Assembly (NCBI RefSeq): GCF_006636205.1
Contig: NZ_VIGB01000003.1
Span: forward strand, 4,764,501 to 4,828,500
DNA length: 64,000 nucleotides
Origin: Kitasatospora acidiphila
GTDB lineage: Bacteria; Actinomycetota; Actinomycetes; Streptomycetales; Streptomycetaceae
Direction of reading: 5' to 3'
The notes under the pieces were generated by a model, which was given only the letters and a program-made list of their open reading frames with translations, was not told the DNA's origin and ran no database searches. Shown here in pieces: positions 25,741-34,357 of the stretch. How positions within the stretch are numbered: position 1 is the stretch's first letter; every line of letters starts with the position of its first letter. Both the position numbers and the translations under genes were made by a program.

Positions 25741-26937
25741 ATGGACGCCCAACGCGATTCCGCCCGCCGCCCGCTCGCCGGGGCGACCTCGTTGCCCAGG
25801 GTGGCCCTCCCGAACACCGAGTCCCCGATCGCCGAGGACCCCGCCCCCACCGAGCCGCAGCCCGTCATCCGTCCACAGCTTGTGGACAGCCGGGCCGAGG
25901 TGGCCGCCCGTCGCCCGCCGAAGGTGGCCCCGGGGCTGCGGGAACGGCCGGCGCTGGTGCTGCCGGGCTGGGTGGCGCTGCTCGCCGTGCTGCTGGCGCT
26001 GGGCTCCGCCGCCTTGGTGCTGACCCGGGTCGGGGTGATCCCGCGCTTCGGGGGCTCGCCCGATCTGCGGACCGCGGCAGCTCAGCAGGCCGACGGTGCG
26101 GTGGTGACCGACACCGCGTTGGTCGCGGTGACCGCCGCCGGCCTGGTGGTCCTGGTCTCGCTGGCCGGCCTGCTGGCCAACGGCAGCGGTGAGACCCGGG
26201 TGCTCAGCCGCTGGGGCCGCTACCGGGGCACCATCCGGCGAGCCGGGCTGGTCTGGGTCAATCCGATGCTGCGGCGGCGCCGGGTGGACGTCAGGCTGCG
26301 GCACTGGCGCAGCGAGCCGGTGCCGGTGACCGACCGGGCCGGGATCCCGATCGTGGTCCGGGTCCTGGTGGTCTGGCGGATCAAGGACACCGCCCGGGCG
26401 GTCTACGCGGTCGGCGACCACGAGGCCTACCTGCGCGAGCAGATCCACGCGGTGCTGACCCGCACCGCGAGCACGCTGCCCTGCGACAGCAACTCCACCC
26501 CCGGCCCCGCGCTGCGCGACGGGCAGTGGTTCGCCGACGAGCTCAGCCGGGGGCTGGCCGCCGAGGTGGCGCCCGCCGGTCTGGAGGTCTTCTCGGTGCA
26601 GCCGGTGGCGCTGGACTACGCGCCAGAGGTGGCCGAGTCGATGCGCCGCCGCCGGCTGGCCGACCTGGACGCGAGCCTGCGCACCGTGCTGGTGGACGAC
26701 GCGGTGGAGGCGGCCGCCCTCGCGGTCCGCCGACTGGAGCGGGCCACCGCTCAGGAACTCGACGAGGCGGCCCGCAGCGCCCTGATGGAGCAGCTGCTGG
26801 TCGCGTTCGTCGCACCCGCCGGGGTGGCGAGCACGCTGCTCGGCACCATCCCGGCACCGGCCGCCCGGGCAGCCGCCGCGGTGGGCGTCCCCAGGGACTC
26901 CCGCCACGGTGCCCACAAGGAGGGGAATCGCGCGTGA
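25741..26937 (+). CDS. SPFH/Band 7 domain membrane protein
   Basis: A 398-residue protein: an N-terminal Pro/Arg-rich cytoplasmic region, two membrane segments (LPGWVALLAVLLALGSAAL near 80; ALVAVTAAGLVVLVSLAGLL near 130), then an SPFH domain (GLVWVNPMLRRRRVDVRLRHW, RAGIPIVVRVLVVWRIKD, AEVAPAGLEVFSVQPVALDYA) and a coiled-coil Ala/Glu-rich tail. SPFH proteins form membrane-bound oligomers that organise membrane domains and proteases. ATG with GAGGAAAC upstream. Its stop overlaps the start of the next small gene (GTGA), so the two are translationally coupled. Confidence 0.85.
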   Translation: MDAQRDSARRPLAGATSLPRVALPNTESPIAEDPAPTEPQPVIRPQLVDSRAEVAARRPPKVAPGLRERPALVLPGWVALLAVLLALGSAALVLTRVGVIPRFGGSPDLRTAAAQQADGAVVTDTALVAVTAAGLVVLVSLAGLLANGSGETRVLSRWGRYRGTIRRAGLVWVNPMLRRRRVDVRLRHWRSEPVPVTDRAGIPIVVRVLVVWRIKDTARAVYAVGDHEAYLREQIHAVLTRTASTLPCDSNSTPGPALRDGQWFADELSRGLAAEVAPAGLEVFSVQPVALDYAPEVAESMRRRRLADLDASLRTVLVDDAVEAAALAVRRLERATAQELDEAARSALMEQLLVAFVAPAGVASTLLGTIPAPAARAAAAVGVPRDSRHGAHKEGNRA

Positions 26938-27265
26938 AGACAGCCACCGAACCCGGACTGATCGGCTTCGAGGAGCGGATCGGCGAGCTGCCGGTGCCGC
27001 AAGGCTGCGACTGCCGGTCCTGCCGCTCGTAGGCGGGCACGGCACGGCTGCGGAGCAGCCTGCCGGCCGCGCGGGCGAGCCGAATACAGCAGCTCAAGGG
27101 GGTCCGGGGGCCTGCCTGGCGACCACCGTGCTGGCCGGGGCCGGAGTGATCGGCCTCGGGCTCGGCGCGGGCACCCCGAAGCGATGCGCCCCGCGTCCCG
27201 GCAAGCAGGTCCGGATCTCCACCCTCGGCAGCGGGTACTGCCCGACCCACATGGGCCGCCCGTAG
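26934..27265 (+). pseudogene. Small Cys-containing membrane protein coupled to SPFH gene, probably frameshifted
   Basis: GTG overlaps the SPFH stop and has AAGGAGGGG upstream. As read, it encodes only 32 residues (KTATEPGLIGFEERIGELP then GCDCRSCRS) ending at 27032. Beyond that, the frame one base earlier shows strong G/C third positions, a membrane segment (LATTVLAGAGVIGLGLGAG) and a conserved-looking tail (GKQVRISTLGSGYCPTH). A single missing base near 27028-27035 would join them into a ~110-residue protein. Alternatively the short Cys-rich peptide is real by itself. I do not recognise the family. Coupling implies it works with the SPFH protein. Confidence 0.5.
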
Positions 27266-27441
27266 ACCGTGTCAATCCGCCATCCGAGCTGCGGCGTTCC
27301 CGCTCACACCGGTGGACGGGAACGCCCGGCCGTGTTCCCGGAGAACGGCGGGTGGCCGGTACCGGTCCGGGGACGGTGAGTCACTCCGGCGAGGGGTCCG
27401 GGCTGTCCCGGGGCCCCGGCCATTGGTTAGAGTCCCGTCCC

Positions 27442-27645
27442 ATGGCTGAGAACAACTACGAAGACAACGCCGGCAACACCCAGATGTTCCGGGCCTTTGT
27501 GGAGACCCCGCCGGCCCAGGAGCGGGCCAATGTCTCCGTGCACCGCAGCAGCGGCGGCGGTGGCGGCCGGACCGGGATGATCGCGCTCGGTGCGATCGTC
27601 GCGGTGGTGGTCGTGGTCGCGGTGGTCTGGCTCGCCGTCAAGTAA
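27442..27645 (+). CDS. Small single-pass membrane protein
   Basis: 67 residues: a soluble Asn/Asp/Glu-rich N-terminus (MAENNYEDNAGNTQMFRAF), a short Gly run (SSGGGGGRT) and one C-terminal membrane helix (MIALGAIVAVVVVVAVVWLAV) ending in Lys. Conserved-type small protein of unknown role; topology suggests the N-terminus is cytoplasmic. The start is the only good ATG; the ribosome binding site is weak. The preceding 27266-27441 shows no gene. Confidence 0.7.
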   Translation: MAENNYEDNAGNTQMFRAFVETPPAQERANVSVHRSSGGGGGRTGMIALGAIVAVVVVVAVVWLAVK

Positions 27646-27754
27646 AACGTCCGAAGGGTCACCACGCGGAACGCTGTCCGGGCGCGGGTCCGGTTCGTAC
27701 TCTTGGTCGGACGCGGCGCCACCGAACCGCCGCGGCCGACCCAGGAGGACCCAG

Positions 27755-28687
27755 GTGATCGAGCAGTCCGCGCAGTACCAGCAGCCCGCGCCGGCGGCAG
27801 CCGAGCTGGCCGCCCGGAGCCTGGGCCTGGCCGGGGCGGTCAACGCCCGCGACCTGGGCGGCTACCGCACCGCGGACGGACGGGTGCTGCGCAGCGGGGT
27901 CGCGCTGCGCAGTGACGGGCTGCACCGGCTGCAGGAGGCGGACCTCGAGGTCTTCGCCGCGCTCGGGGTGCGGCACGTGGTGGACCTGCGCAGCCTGGAC
28001 GAGGTGCGGGAGGCCGGTCCGGACCGGGTGCCCGGCCTGCCGGTGGCGGACGTCTCCGCGGTCGAACTCTCCGCCGAGCCGCTGAGCGTGACCGCCGACG
28101 GTCCGGGCGGCATCACCCTGCACCACCTGCCGGTCTTCGCCGCCGACTTCGACATCTATGTGGCGCTGCGCGACGCGCTGGCCGACCGGGACCCGGTGGC
28201 CCAGCGGGCGCTGCTCGGTGACGGCCGGATGGCCGCGACGATGACCGGCCTCTACCGCTGGTTCGTCACCGACCCGGTGGCCCGGGAGCGGTTCGCCGCG
28301 GTGCTGCGGCTGCTGGCCGCCCCGGACGCCCCGCCCGTGCTGTTCCACTGCACGGCGGGCAAGGACCGCACCGGTTGGGCGGCCGCGCTGGTGCTCACCG
28401 CGCTGGGCGTGGACCGGGCCACGGTGGTGGCGGACTACCTGCTGACCAATGTGCGCTCCGGCGCGATCGTCGACCAGATCGTGGCCAGCTTCTACCATCG
28501 CGGCCTGATGGAGGACCCGTCCCTGCTGCTGCCGATGTTCCGGGCCGACCAGGCCTATCTGGCGGCCGCCTTCGAGGAGGTGGCCGCGGGATGGTCCGGC
28601 TTCGAGGAGTTCTGGCGGGCCGGCCTCGGCCTGGACGACGCCGTGCTGGCCGGCCTGCGCAAGAACCTGCTGGGTGACGACGACTGA
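27755..28687 (+). CDS. Tyrosine-protein phosphatase (Y_phosphatase3 family)
   Basis: A 310-residue dual-specificity-like phosphatase. Family landmarks: NARDLGGYRTADGR with LRSGVALRSDGL at the N-terminus, the WPD-like/acid region, and the P-loop VLFHCTAGKDRTGWAAAL, where Cys199 is the nucleophile and Arg205 binds phosphate. Members act on phosphotyrosine or phosphoinositides, like MptpB of Mycobacterium, which this architecture resembles; here no signal peptide is visible. GTG start with AGGAGG 6 nt upstream. Convergent with the sigma factor gene, 22 nt apart. Confidence 0.9.
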   Translation: MIEQSAQYQQPAPAAAELAARSLGLAGAVNARDLGGYRTADGRVLRSGVALRSDGLHRLQEADLEVFAALGVRHVVDLRSLDEVREAGPDRVPGLPVADVSAVELSAEPLSVTADGPGGITLHHLPVFAADFDIYVALRDALADRDPVAQRALLGDGRMAATMTGLYRWFVTDPVARERFAAVLRLLAAPDAPPVLFHCTAGKDRTGWAAALVLTALGVDRATVVADYLLTNVRSGAIVDQIVASFYHRGLMEDPSLLLPMFRADQAYLAAAFEEVAAGWSGFEEFWRAGLGLDDAVLAGLRKNLLGDDD

Positions 28688-28709
28688 GTGGCCGTCACCC
28701 GGATGGGCG

Positions 28710-29591
28710 TCAGCTCTCGCTGGTCAGCCCGTCGCGCAGCTGGGTGAGGGTCTTGGTGAGCAGCCGGGAGACGTGCATCTGGGAGATCCCGATCTCCTCG
28801 CCGATCTGGGACTGGGTCAGGTTGCCGAAGAAGCGCAGCATGATGATCCGGCGCTCCCGGGCCGGCAGCTTGGCCAGCAGCGGCTTCAACGACTCCCGGT
28901 ACTCGACCCCCTCCAGGGCGAGGTCCTCGTAGCCCAGCCGGTCGGCCAGCGGTCCGTCACCGTCCTCCTCGCCGGGGCCGGAGTCCAGGGAGCTGGCGGT
29001 GTAGGCGTTGCCGACGGCCAGGCCCTCGACCACCTCCTCCTCGCTGACCCCGAGGCTGGTGGCGAGCTCGGCGACGGTCGGCGAGCGGTCCAGCCGCTGG
29101 GCGAGCTCGTCACCCGCCTTGGTCAGCGCGAGCCGCAGCTCCTGCAGCCGCCGGGGCACCCGCACCGACCAGCTGGTGTCCCGGAAGAAGCGCTTGATCT
29201 CGCCGACCACGGTGGGCATCGCGAAGGTGGGGAACTCCACCCCGCGCTCCGGGTCGAACCGGTCGATCGCCTTGATCAGGCCGATGGTGCCGACCTGGAC
29301 GATGTCCTCCATCGGCTCGTTGCGGCTGCGGAACCGGGCCGCGGCGTATCTCACCAGCGGCAGGTTGAGCTCGATCAGGGTGTCGCGGACGTAGCCGTGC
29401 TCCGCGCTGCCCGGAGTCACCGTGGCAAGCCGCCGGAAGAGTGAACGGGAGAGGGTGCGGGTGTCCAGTGACGGCTCCTGCGGCGGCGGCATCGGCGTCC
29501 GCTCAGGAGCGTGCTCAGGCGTGTGCTCAGGAGCGTGCTCGGCAACCGCCGTACCACCGTGGATCTTCGCGCTGTCCAACTCCGCGGACAT
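28710..29591 (-). CDS. RNA polymerase sigma factor, SigB/SigF family (copy A)
   Basis: A 293-residue group 3 sigma factor. After a variable His/Glu/Pro-rich N-terminus come region 2 (FRSRNEPMEDIVQVGTIGLI, AIDRFDPERGVEFPTFA), region 3 (RDTSWSVRVPRRLQEL, RSPTVAELATSLGVSEEEV) and region 4 HTH (LTQSQIGEEIGISQMHVSRL). These factors serve stress response and differentiation and are held by RsbW-like anti-sigma factors; one RsbW-like gene lies at the window's left end, but nothing links it to this protein. A second copy lies just upstream in the same direction. Confidence 0.93.
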   Translation of the reverse strand: MSAELDSAKIHGGTAVAEHAPEHTPEHAPERTPMPPPQEPSLDTRTLSRSLFRRLATVTPGSAEHGYVRDTLIELNLPLVRYAAARFRSRNEPMEDIVQVGTIGLIKAIDRFDPERGVEFPTFAMPTVVGEIKRFFRDTSWSVRVPRRLQELRLALTKAGDELAQRLDRSPTVAELATSLGVSEEEVVEGLAVGNAYTASSLDSGPGEEDGDGPLADRLGYEDLALEGVEYRESLKPLLAKLPARERRIIMLRFFGNLTQSQIGEEIGISQMHVSRLLTKTLTQLRDGLTSES

Positions 29592-29758
29592 GCACCCACC
29601 CCCTTGTGACAGGTCGGACCGGAGCCGCCGCTCGGCTCCGGATGCGCGCCGAGTGATCGGCGCCCCCCAATCGCTTGCTTACCGGAACAGCGCGGGCGGC
29701 AAACCCGAACGTCACCAGATGTCACCCGTCGGAAACACCACGCGACGCGACCTGAGAC

Positions 29759-30682
29759 TCATTCTTCCCAGGAGTTTCCGGTCCTGAGCCTGGTCAAGAT
29801 CCTGGAGAGCAGCCGGGATACGTGCATCTGCGACATGCCGAGCTCGCTGGAGATCTGCGACTGCGTCAGGTTGGCGAAGAACCGCAGCATCACGATCCGG
29901 CGTTCCCGCTCGGGCAGTTGCACCAGCAGGTGGCGCACCATGTCGCGGTGTTCGACGTCGGTGAGTGCCGAGTCCTCGTAGCCGAGCCGGTCCAGCAGGG
30001 CCAGGCCGCCCTCGTGCTCCTGGGCGGCCTCCAGCGAGGCGGCGTTGTAGGCCCGGCCGGCGTCCAGGCAGGCCCGCACGTCCTCCTCCGGGATCCGCAG
30101 GCTGGCGGCGATCTCCGGCACCTTGGGCGTGCGGCCCTGGGTGACCGTCAGCTCCTCCATGGCGCCGCTGACCTGGACCCAGAGCTCCTGGAGCCGCCGG
30201 GGCACGTGCATGGTCCGCACGTTGTCCCGGAAGTAACGTTTGATCTCCCCCAGGATGGTGGGCAGCGCATAGGTGGGGAACTGCACGCCGCGGCTCGGGT
30301 CGAAGCGGTCGATGGCGTTGATCAGGCCGATGGTGCCGACCTGGACCACGTCCTCCATCGGCTCGTTGCGGCTGCGGAAGCGGGTGGCGGCGTAGCGCAC
30401 CAGGGGGATGTTGATCTCGATCAGCGCGGCCCGCACCTGCTCGCGCTCGGGTGCGTCGGCGGGCAGCTCGGCGAGCCGCTCGAAGAGCACCCTGGTCAGG
30501 GTGCGGACGTCGATCGGGCCGCCGGCCTCGGTCGGGTCGTCCGCCGTGGCACCGCCGTCCCGGTCGGCCGCGCGCTCCAGGCCGGGGTCCGCGCCGGTGT
30601 CCGGCTGGCTCTCCTGGATCGGCACCGGAAGCGCCACCCCCTCTTCGTTCACCGCCTCGCCCTGCCCGGCCAAATCGGTCAT
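29759..30682 (-). CDS. RNA polymerase sigma factor, SigB/SigF family (copy B)
   Basis: A 307-residue paralogue of the neighbouring sigma factor, highly similar through regions 2-4 (FRSRNEPMEDVVQVGTIGLI, RDNVRTMHVPRRLQELW, LTQSQISSELGMSQMHVSRL) but with a different acidic N-terminus. The -35/-10 recognising segments differ at a handful of positions, so the promoter sets may overlap. ATG chosen; an internal GTG (MNEEGVALP) is possible because neither has a strong ribosome binding site. The 167-nt gap to copy A is enough for a separate promoter. Confidence 0.92.
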   Translation of the reverse strand: MTDLAGQGEAVNEEGVALPVPIQESQPDTGADPGLERAADRDGGATADDPTEAGGPIDVRTLTRVLFERLAELPADAPEREQVRAALIEINIPLVRYAATRFRSRNEPMEDVVQVGTIGLINAIDRFDPSRGVQFPTYALPTILGEIKRYFRDNVRTMHVPRRLQELWVQVSGAMEELTVTQGRTPKVPEIAASLRIPEEDVRACLDAGRAYNAASLEAAQEHEGGLALLDRLGYEDSALTDVEHRDMVRHLLVQLPERERRIVMLRFFANLTQSQISSELGMSQMHVSRLLSRILTRLRTGNSWEE

Positions 30683-30780
30683 AGCATCACAAGCCGGGCG
30701 TGCTTCGATCAAGCACCGGGCTCAGGCGTGTTGACGGACCGTCGGCTCGGGTGGGGCGGTGAACGGGAGGCGGGCGGGGG

Positions 30781-31074
30781 TCAGACCTCGAAGTCGGCGA
30801 CGACCAGGGTGGCGATCGCGCGCCACTGCTCGGCGACCGCCACATGGGCCGGGTGGGTGGCGTACACCTTGAGGGCGTCCTCGTCGGCGAACAGGCTGTT
30901 GAGCGCGAAGTCGTAGGCGACGTCGCGCGGGCTGAAGTTCCAGCCGCACTGCCACTCCAGCAGCTCGGGGATCTGCCGGTCGAGGCCCTCGAAGCCCTGG
31001 GCGGCGGCCTGGGCGCGCGGGTCGTCCTTGGTGACGCCTTCGTTGAGCTTGAACAGGACCAGGTGGCGGATCAC
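30781..31074 (-). CDS. Dabb (stress-responsive A/B barrel) domain protein
   Basis: A 97-residue protein of the Dabb family: starts MIRHLVLFKLNEGV, ends with HPAHVAVAEQWRAIATLVVADFEV. The fold is a dimeric alpha+beta barrel. Some members are cyclases or hydroxynitrile lyases, most are of unknown function and stress-induced. GGAG-type ribosome binding site lies upstream of the ATG. No operon partner is clear. Confidence 0.88.
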   Translation of the reverse strand: MIRHLVLFKLNEGVTKDDPRAQAAAQGFEGLDRQIPELLEWQCGWNFSPRDVAYDFALNSLFADEDALKVYATHPAHVAVAEQWRAIATLVVADFEV

Positions 31075-31160
31075 GGGACGCTCCTTGCGGACATGCGGGG
31101 TAACGGACTGACGGACCTGGTCACGCTACTCGACGCCGCGGCGGAGGCCCGCCCCGGCGG

Positions 31161-31325
31161 CTACTTGATCAGCCCGGTCATGAAGTCGCCGATCGACTTC
31201 GCGGCCTCGGAGACCCCCTCGAAACCCGACTGGACCAGCTCGGCCGCGCGGGCGGGGGAGTGAATGATCGTGTACCCCACGAAAATCAGCAGCAGATACA
31301 TGCCGATCTTTCTCGCCTGTGCCAT
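31161..31325 (-). CDS. Small membrane protein
   Basis: 54 residues: a short basic start (MAQARKIG), one membrane helix (MYLLLIFVGYTIIHS) and an amphipathic C-terminal part (SGFEGVSEAAKSIGDFMTGLI). This is a small streptomycete-type conserved protein of unknown role. The ATG has GGAGG about 11 nt upstream. The frame keeps good codon usage to the stop. Confidence 0.7.
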   Translation of the reverse strand: MAQARKIGMYLLLIFVGYTIIHSPARAAELVQSGFEGVSEAAKSIGDFMTGLIK

Positions 31326-31562
31326 CGAACCGCCCACCTCCACCGTCGGTCACGGCCCCGCGCACCCGTGAACGCTGGCGTTCGCACGGCGACCCCTCAG
31401 CGCAGCTTATCCACCGATCGGCGCAATGGGGTGAGCAACGCGTTCACTCGCAAGGACCAAGGTCCCCCGGGCCGGGGCCCTTGTGCGGATGCCGGGGAGC
31501 GGGGTGCGGGGCAGGATGGTTGACGTACCGAGGATCTGGCAGGAATCCCGGGTACGTGGGTC

Positions 31563-31665
31563 CGGAGGTCCCCGCTGTGGGACCGGGCGCCGTGCTTCCC
31601 CCCGATGCGGCGCCGGTTGGGGACCTCCGCACGGGGAGCCGCCCGACCCCCCGGGGCGGCTCCCC
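31563..31665 (-). terminator. Two consecutive strong hairpins ending the leftward operon
   Basis: Hairpin 1 (31633-31665): 12-bp stem GGGGAGCCGCCC and complement, 9-nt loop. Hairpin 2 (31563-31629): outer 11-bp stem CGGAGGTCCCC and complement enclosing an inner stem ACCGG-CGCCG with CGGCGCCGGT. Both lie just past the DUF6917 stop. This ~390-nt stretch (31326-31716) between genes holds only these structures and the direct repeats beside the stop codon. Confidence 0.7.
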
Positions 31666-31678
31666 CCAAATCACAGGG

Positions 31679-31730
31679 CTTCACCGGTGGGTACAGCTTC
31701 ACCGCTGGGTACGGCTTCATCGCTGAGTGA
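31679..31730. repeat. Three 18-bp direct repeats overlapping the DUF6917 stop
   Basis: CTTCACCGGTGGGTACAG, CTTCACCGCTGGGTACGG and CTTCATCGCTGAGTGA follow with an exact 18-bp period from 31679. The third copy contains the stop codon of the leftward gene, so the array looks like duplication of that gene's 3' end. Confidence 0.8.
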
Positions 31731-32157
31731 AGCGCACCTCGGCCTCCGGGGCCAGCCCCAGTTCCTCGCCGGTGATCGGCTCCCCGGTGCTGATCAGGAT
31801 GTTGTAGTGGTTCGGGAAGTGGCAGGCGTCGAAGCCGAGTACGGTGCCGACCGGCCGGCCGCCGATCCAGACCGTGTCGCCCCGGTCGATCACCCCGGCC
31901 CGGGAGATCTCGGTGAAACCCAGGAACCCCACCCGGTCCACCCGGGTGCCCGGAGTGCCGTCCGCGACGTCCGTGGTGACCAGCTCGTGCAGCTCGCCGG
32001 CCCGGACGCAGCGGCTGGCGTACGGCTCCACCGTCATGCCGCGGTCCTCCCGGCGGTGGATCAGCACCTTCACCAGCTCGCCGGCCACCGGCCGCTTGGC
32101 GCCGTCCTCCTGGCGCTCCGCCGTCATCGGGCTGGGGGGCATCGAGCCGGCGGTCAT
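31717..32157 (-). CDS. DUF6917 protein, last gene of leftward operon
   Basis: A 146-residue protein resembling DUF6917 domain proteins, with the conserved run RGMTVEPYASRCVRAGELHEL, then VDRVGFLGFTEISRAGVI, IGGRPVGTVLGFDACHFPNHYNIL. Conserved Cys, His and Asp residues in FDACHFPNHYN look like a possible metal or active site. Function unknown. Its ATG overlaps the stop of the upstream oxidoreductase (ATGA), so it is translationally coupled and surely part of that pathway. No membrane segment. Confidence 0.78.
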   Translation of the reverse strand: MTAGSMPPSPMTAERQEDGAKRPVAGELVKVLIHRREDRGMTVEPYASRCVRAGELHELVTTDVADGTPGTRVDRVGFLGFTEISRAGVIDRGDTVWIGGRPVGTVLGFDACHFPNHYNILISTGEPITGEELGLAPEAEVRFTQR

Positions 32158-33134
32158 CGGGCAGCCTCCTGGGGGACGCGGATCGCGGGGTGGGTGGCGC
32201 CGGTGTCGGCCGTTCGATAGGCGGCGTGCACCAGGTCGAGGGCGTGCGCACCGCCGTCCCGGTGGGCCGAGGGGTCGTCGAGCGCGGCTCCGAAGGCGGT
32301 CAGGATGCCCCGGTACTCGTGCCAGAGCGACTCCTTGAAGCCCGGATGACCGGCCAGCAGATCGGCCTGGCGGACCGTGCCGTCGGCCATGACGAGCCGG
32401 ACGTCCTTCAGCTCGCCGGGGTAGGACCAGTCCAGCTCGACCCGGGCCCGCGCCGGGTGCGGCCCCTCGGCGACCAGGTCGATCACCGCCGCCCGGTCCA
32501 GCCCGGCCGCGTCCCGCTCGATCTCGGCCCGGGTCACGGTCAGCTCCGCCTCGCCCAGGCAGCGGCGCACCAGGTCGAAGGCGTTCGGGCCGTTGTCCGC
32601 CACGCAGCCGCCGCCGCAGCGGGCCGGGTCCAGGTACCAGCGGTCCTGGCCGACGTGCTCCTCGATCCGCTCCAGGTAGCGCACCCGCACCTGTCGGACC
32701 GGCTGGTCGAGACCGGCCAGCAGTTCCAGCAGCGGGGTGTTGTAGCGGCGGTGGAAGGCGGTGAACAGCGGCGTGCCGTGCTCGGCGGCCAGGGCGGCCA
32801 GCCGGGGCCCGTCGGCCGGGTCGATCGCCAGCGGCTTCTCCACGCAGACCGGCACCCCTGCGGTCAGCAGGTCGCGGCAGAGCGGGGCATGGGCGTCGTT
32901 CGGCACCGTGAGCACCGCGCCGGCCAGCTCCGGGTGGTCCGCGAGCAGGGCGTGGTGGTCGCGGTAGGCGGGCGTTCCGGCGGCCCGGTGCGGGGCGAGC
33001 GCGGCCTCGTCCAGGTCGCAGACGGCGGCCAGCTCGAAGGCCGGGTCGGCTTCGATCGCGGCCAGGTAGAACCGGGAGATGACGCCCAGTCCGATCACGG
33101 CCACCCGGCGTGCGGGCAGTCGGCGCGCGCTCAT
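32154..33134 (-). CDS. Gfo/Idh/MocA-family oxidoreductase A
   Basis: A 326-residue NAD(P)-dependent sugar or cyclitol dehydrogenase type. N-terminal Rossmann motif VAVIGLGVISRFYLAA, acidic residue in VCDLDEA suggesting NAD, and the family motif VCVEKPLAIDP near residue 115. The C-terminal domain contains GGGCVADNGPNAFDLVRRCLG, the usual catalytic His/Asp helix area (here Asn-rich). Substrates of this family are inositols, aminosugars and their 3-keto forms. Overlaps both neighbours by 4 bp (ATGA), making it a tight operon member. Confidence 0.87.
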   Translation of the reverse strand: MSARRLPARRVAVIGLGVISRFYLAAIEADPAFELAAVCDLDEAALAPHRAAGTPAYRDHHALLADHPELAGAVLTVPNDAHAPLCRDLLTAGVPVCVEKPLAIDPADGPRLAALAAEHGTPLFTAFHRRYNTPLLELLAGLDQPVRQVRVRYLERIEEHVGQDRWYLDPARCGGGCVADNGPNAFDLVRRCLGEAELTVTRAEIERDAAGLDRAAVIDLVAEGPHPARARVELDWSYPGELKDVRLVMADGTVRQADLLAGHPGFKESLWHEYRGILTAFGAALDDPSAHRDGGAHALDLVHAAYRTADTGATHPAIRVPQEAAR

Positions 33135-34336
33135 TCGGCGGCCGCCTGCGGCGTGGCGCCGATCGGCCGCGGCGGGGTCAGCGCGCAGTCCGCGGCCAGC
33201 TCGGTGAGCTCCTGGAACCGGGCCGGCGCCAGGTGCACCCCGCCGATCAGCTGACGTTCGGCCAGCTCGCCCTCCGGGTGGCCCGGGTAGCCGACCGGGT
33301 TGGCCGGGTCCACCGGAGGACAGTCCAGCAGGGTGCCGAACAGCTCGCCGGCCTGCCGGGCGAAGTCCTGGCCGTCCCGGAGGGTGCCCGGGGCGATCGC
33401 CAGGGCCAGGTAGCCGATGTCGTCGTCGCGGCCGCCGGGGCGCCCGTCGCCGGTCAGCGCCGCCCGCTCCGGGCCGAGTCCCGCCCCGGCCAGCAGGGCG
33501 CCCAGCACCTCCACCACCAGGCCCAGGCCGTAGCCCTTGTAGGCACCGGTCTGCGGGCTGCCGCCGAGCCAGAGCAGATGGGCCTCGCCGCGGTCGAAGG
33601 CGGCCGGGTCGGTGACCGGGTCACCCTGCTGGTCGGCCAGCCAGCCCGCCGGGATCTGCTGGCCGGCCCGGGCCGCGGCCCGTACTCGCCCGGTCGGCAC
33701 CGCCGTGGTGCTCATGTCCAGCACGAACGGGTGCAGCCGATCGCCGGCCGGGGCCGCGACGCTCAGCGGATTGGTGCCGAGCAGTGCGGTGCGGCCACCC
33801 GGCGGCCGGGCGATCCGCTGCCGTCCGCAGTTGGCAGCGACCAGGCCGATCAGGCCGCGCCGCGCCGCCCGCAGGGTGTGGAAGCCGGCGCAGCCCAGGT
33901 GGGTCGCGCCGCGCACCGAGACCAGGCCGACACCGTGCCGCTCGGCCCGCTCGACGGCCAGGTCCATCGCCGCCGGCGCCGCCCACAGGCCGAGCGCCCG
34001 CCGGTCGTCCAGCAGCACCGCGGCGCCGAGGTCGGCCAGCACCTCGGGCTCGGCGCCCGGATCGGCCCGGCCCTCGTCGAGCAGCGGCAGGTAGAGCCGG
34101 GTCAGGTTGACCAGGCCGTGCGAGGTCAGCCCGGTCAGATCGCCGTAGAGCAGCGCCTCGGCGGCGGTCCTGGCCCGGGCGGCGGGCAGGCCGCGGGTGG
34201 CGAACACCTCGGCGGTGAAGCGCAGCAGCTCCGGGTAGCGCACGGTCACCCCGGGCCGGGGTCCGGGTGGCGCGGTGCCCAGCCGGGCGCCGTCGCCCTC
34301 GGCGTGGTGGGTGGTGAGCGTGGGTGTCAGCGACAT
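33131..34336 (-). CDS. Ldh-family (malate/L-lactate dehydrogenase type) oxidoreductase
   Basis: A 401-residue NAD(P)-dependent dehydrogenase of the Ldh-2 superfamily, which reduces 2-keto acids or cyclic imines (malate, ureidoglycolate, delta1-piperideine-2-carboxylate). Motifs: ALLYGDLTGLTSHGLVNL with the conserved SHG, SVRGATHLGCAGFHTL, LLGTNPLSVAAPAG and GAYKGYGLGLVVEVL. N-terminal ~25 residues are extra. Within this cluster it could reduce a keto or imino acid intermediate. Its stop overlaps the next gene by 4 bp; it starts 21 nt after the M20 gene. Confidence 0.85.
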   Translation of the reverse strand: MSLTPTLTTHHAEGDGARLGTAPPGPRPGVTVRYPELLRFTAEVFATRGLPAARARTAAEALLYGDLTGLTSHGLVNLTRLYLPLLDEGRADPGAEPEVLADLGAAVLLDDRRALGLWAAPAAMDLAVERAERHGVGLVSVRGATHLGCAGFHTLRAARRGLIGLVAANCGRQRIARPPGGRTALLGTNPLSVAAPAGDRLHPFVLDMSTTAVPTGRVRAAARAGQQIPAGWLADQQGDPVTDPAAFDRGEAHLLWLGGSPQTGAYKGYGLGLVVEVLGALLAGAGLGPERAALTGDGRPGGRDDDIGYLALAIAPGTLRDGQDFARQAGELFGTLLDCPPVDPANPVGYPGHPEGELAERQLIGGVHLAPARFQELTELAADCALTPPRPIGATPQAAAE

Positions 34337-34357
34337 GCGGTGCTGGCCTCCTGGGTC

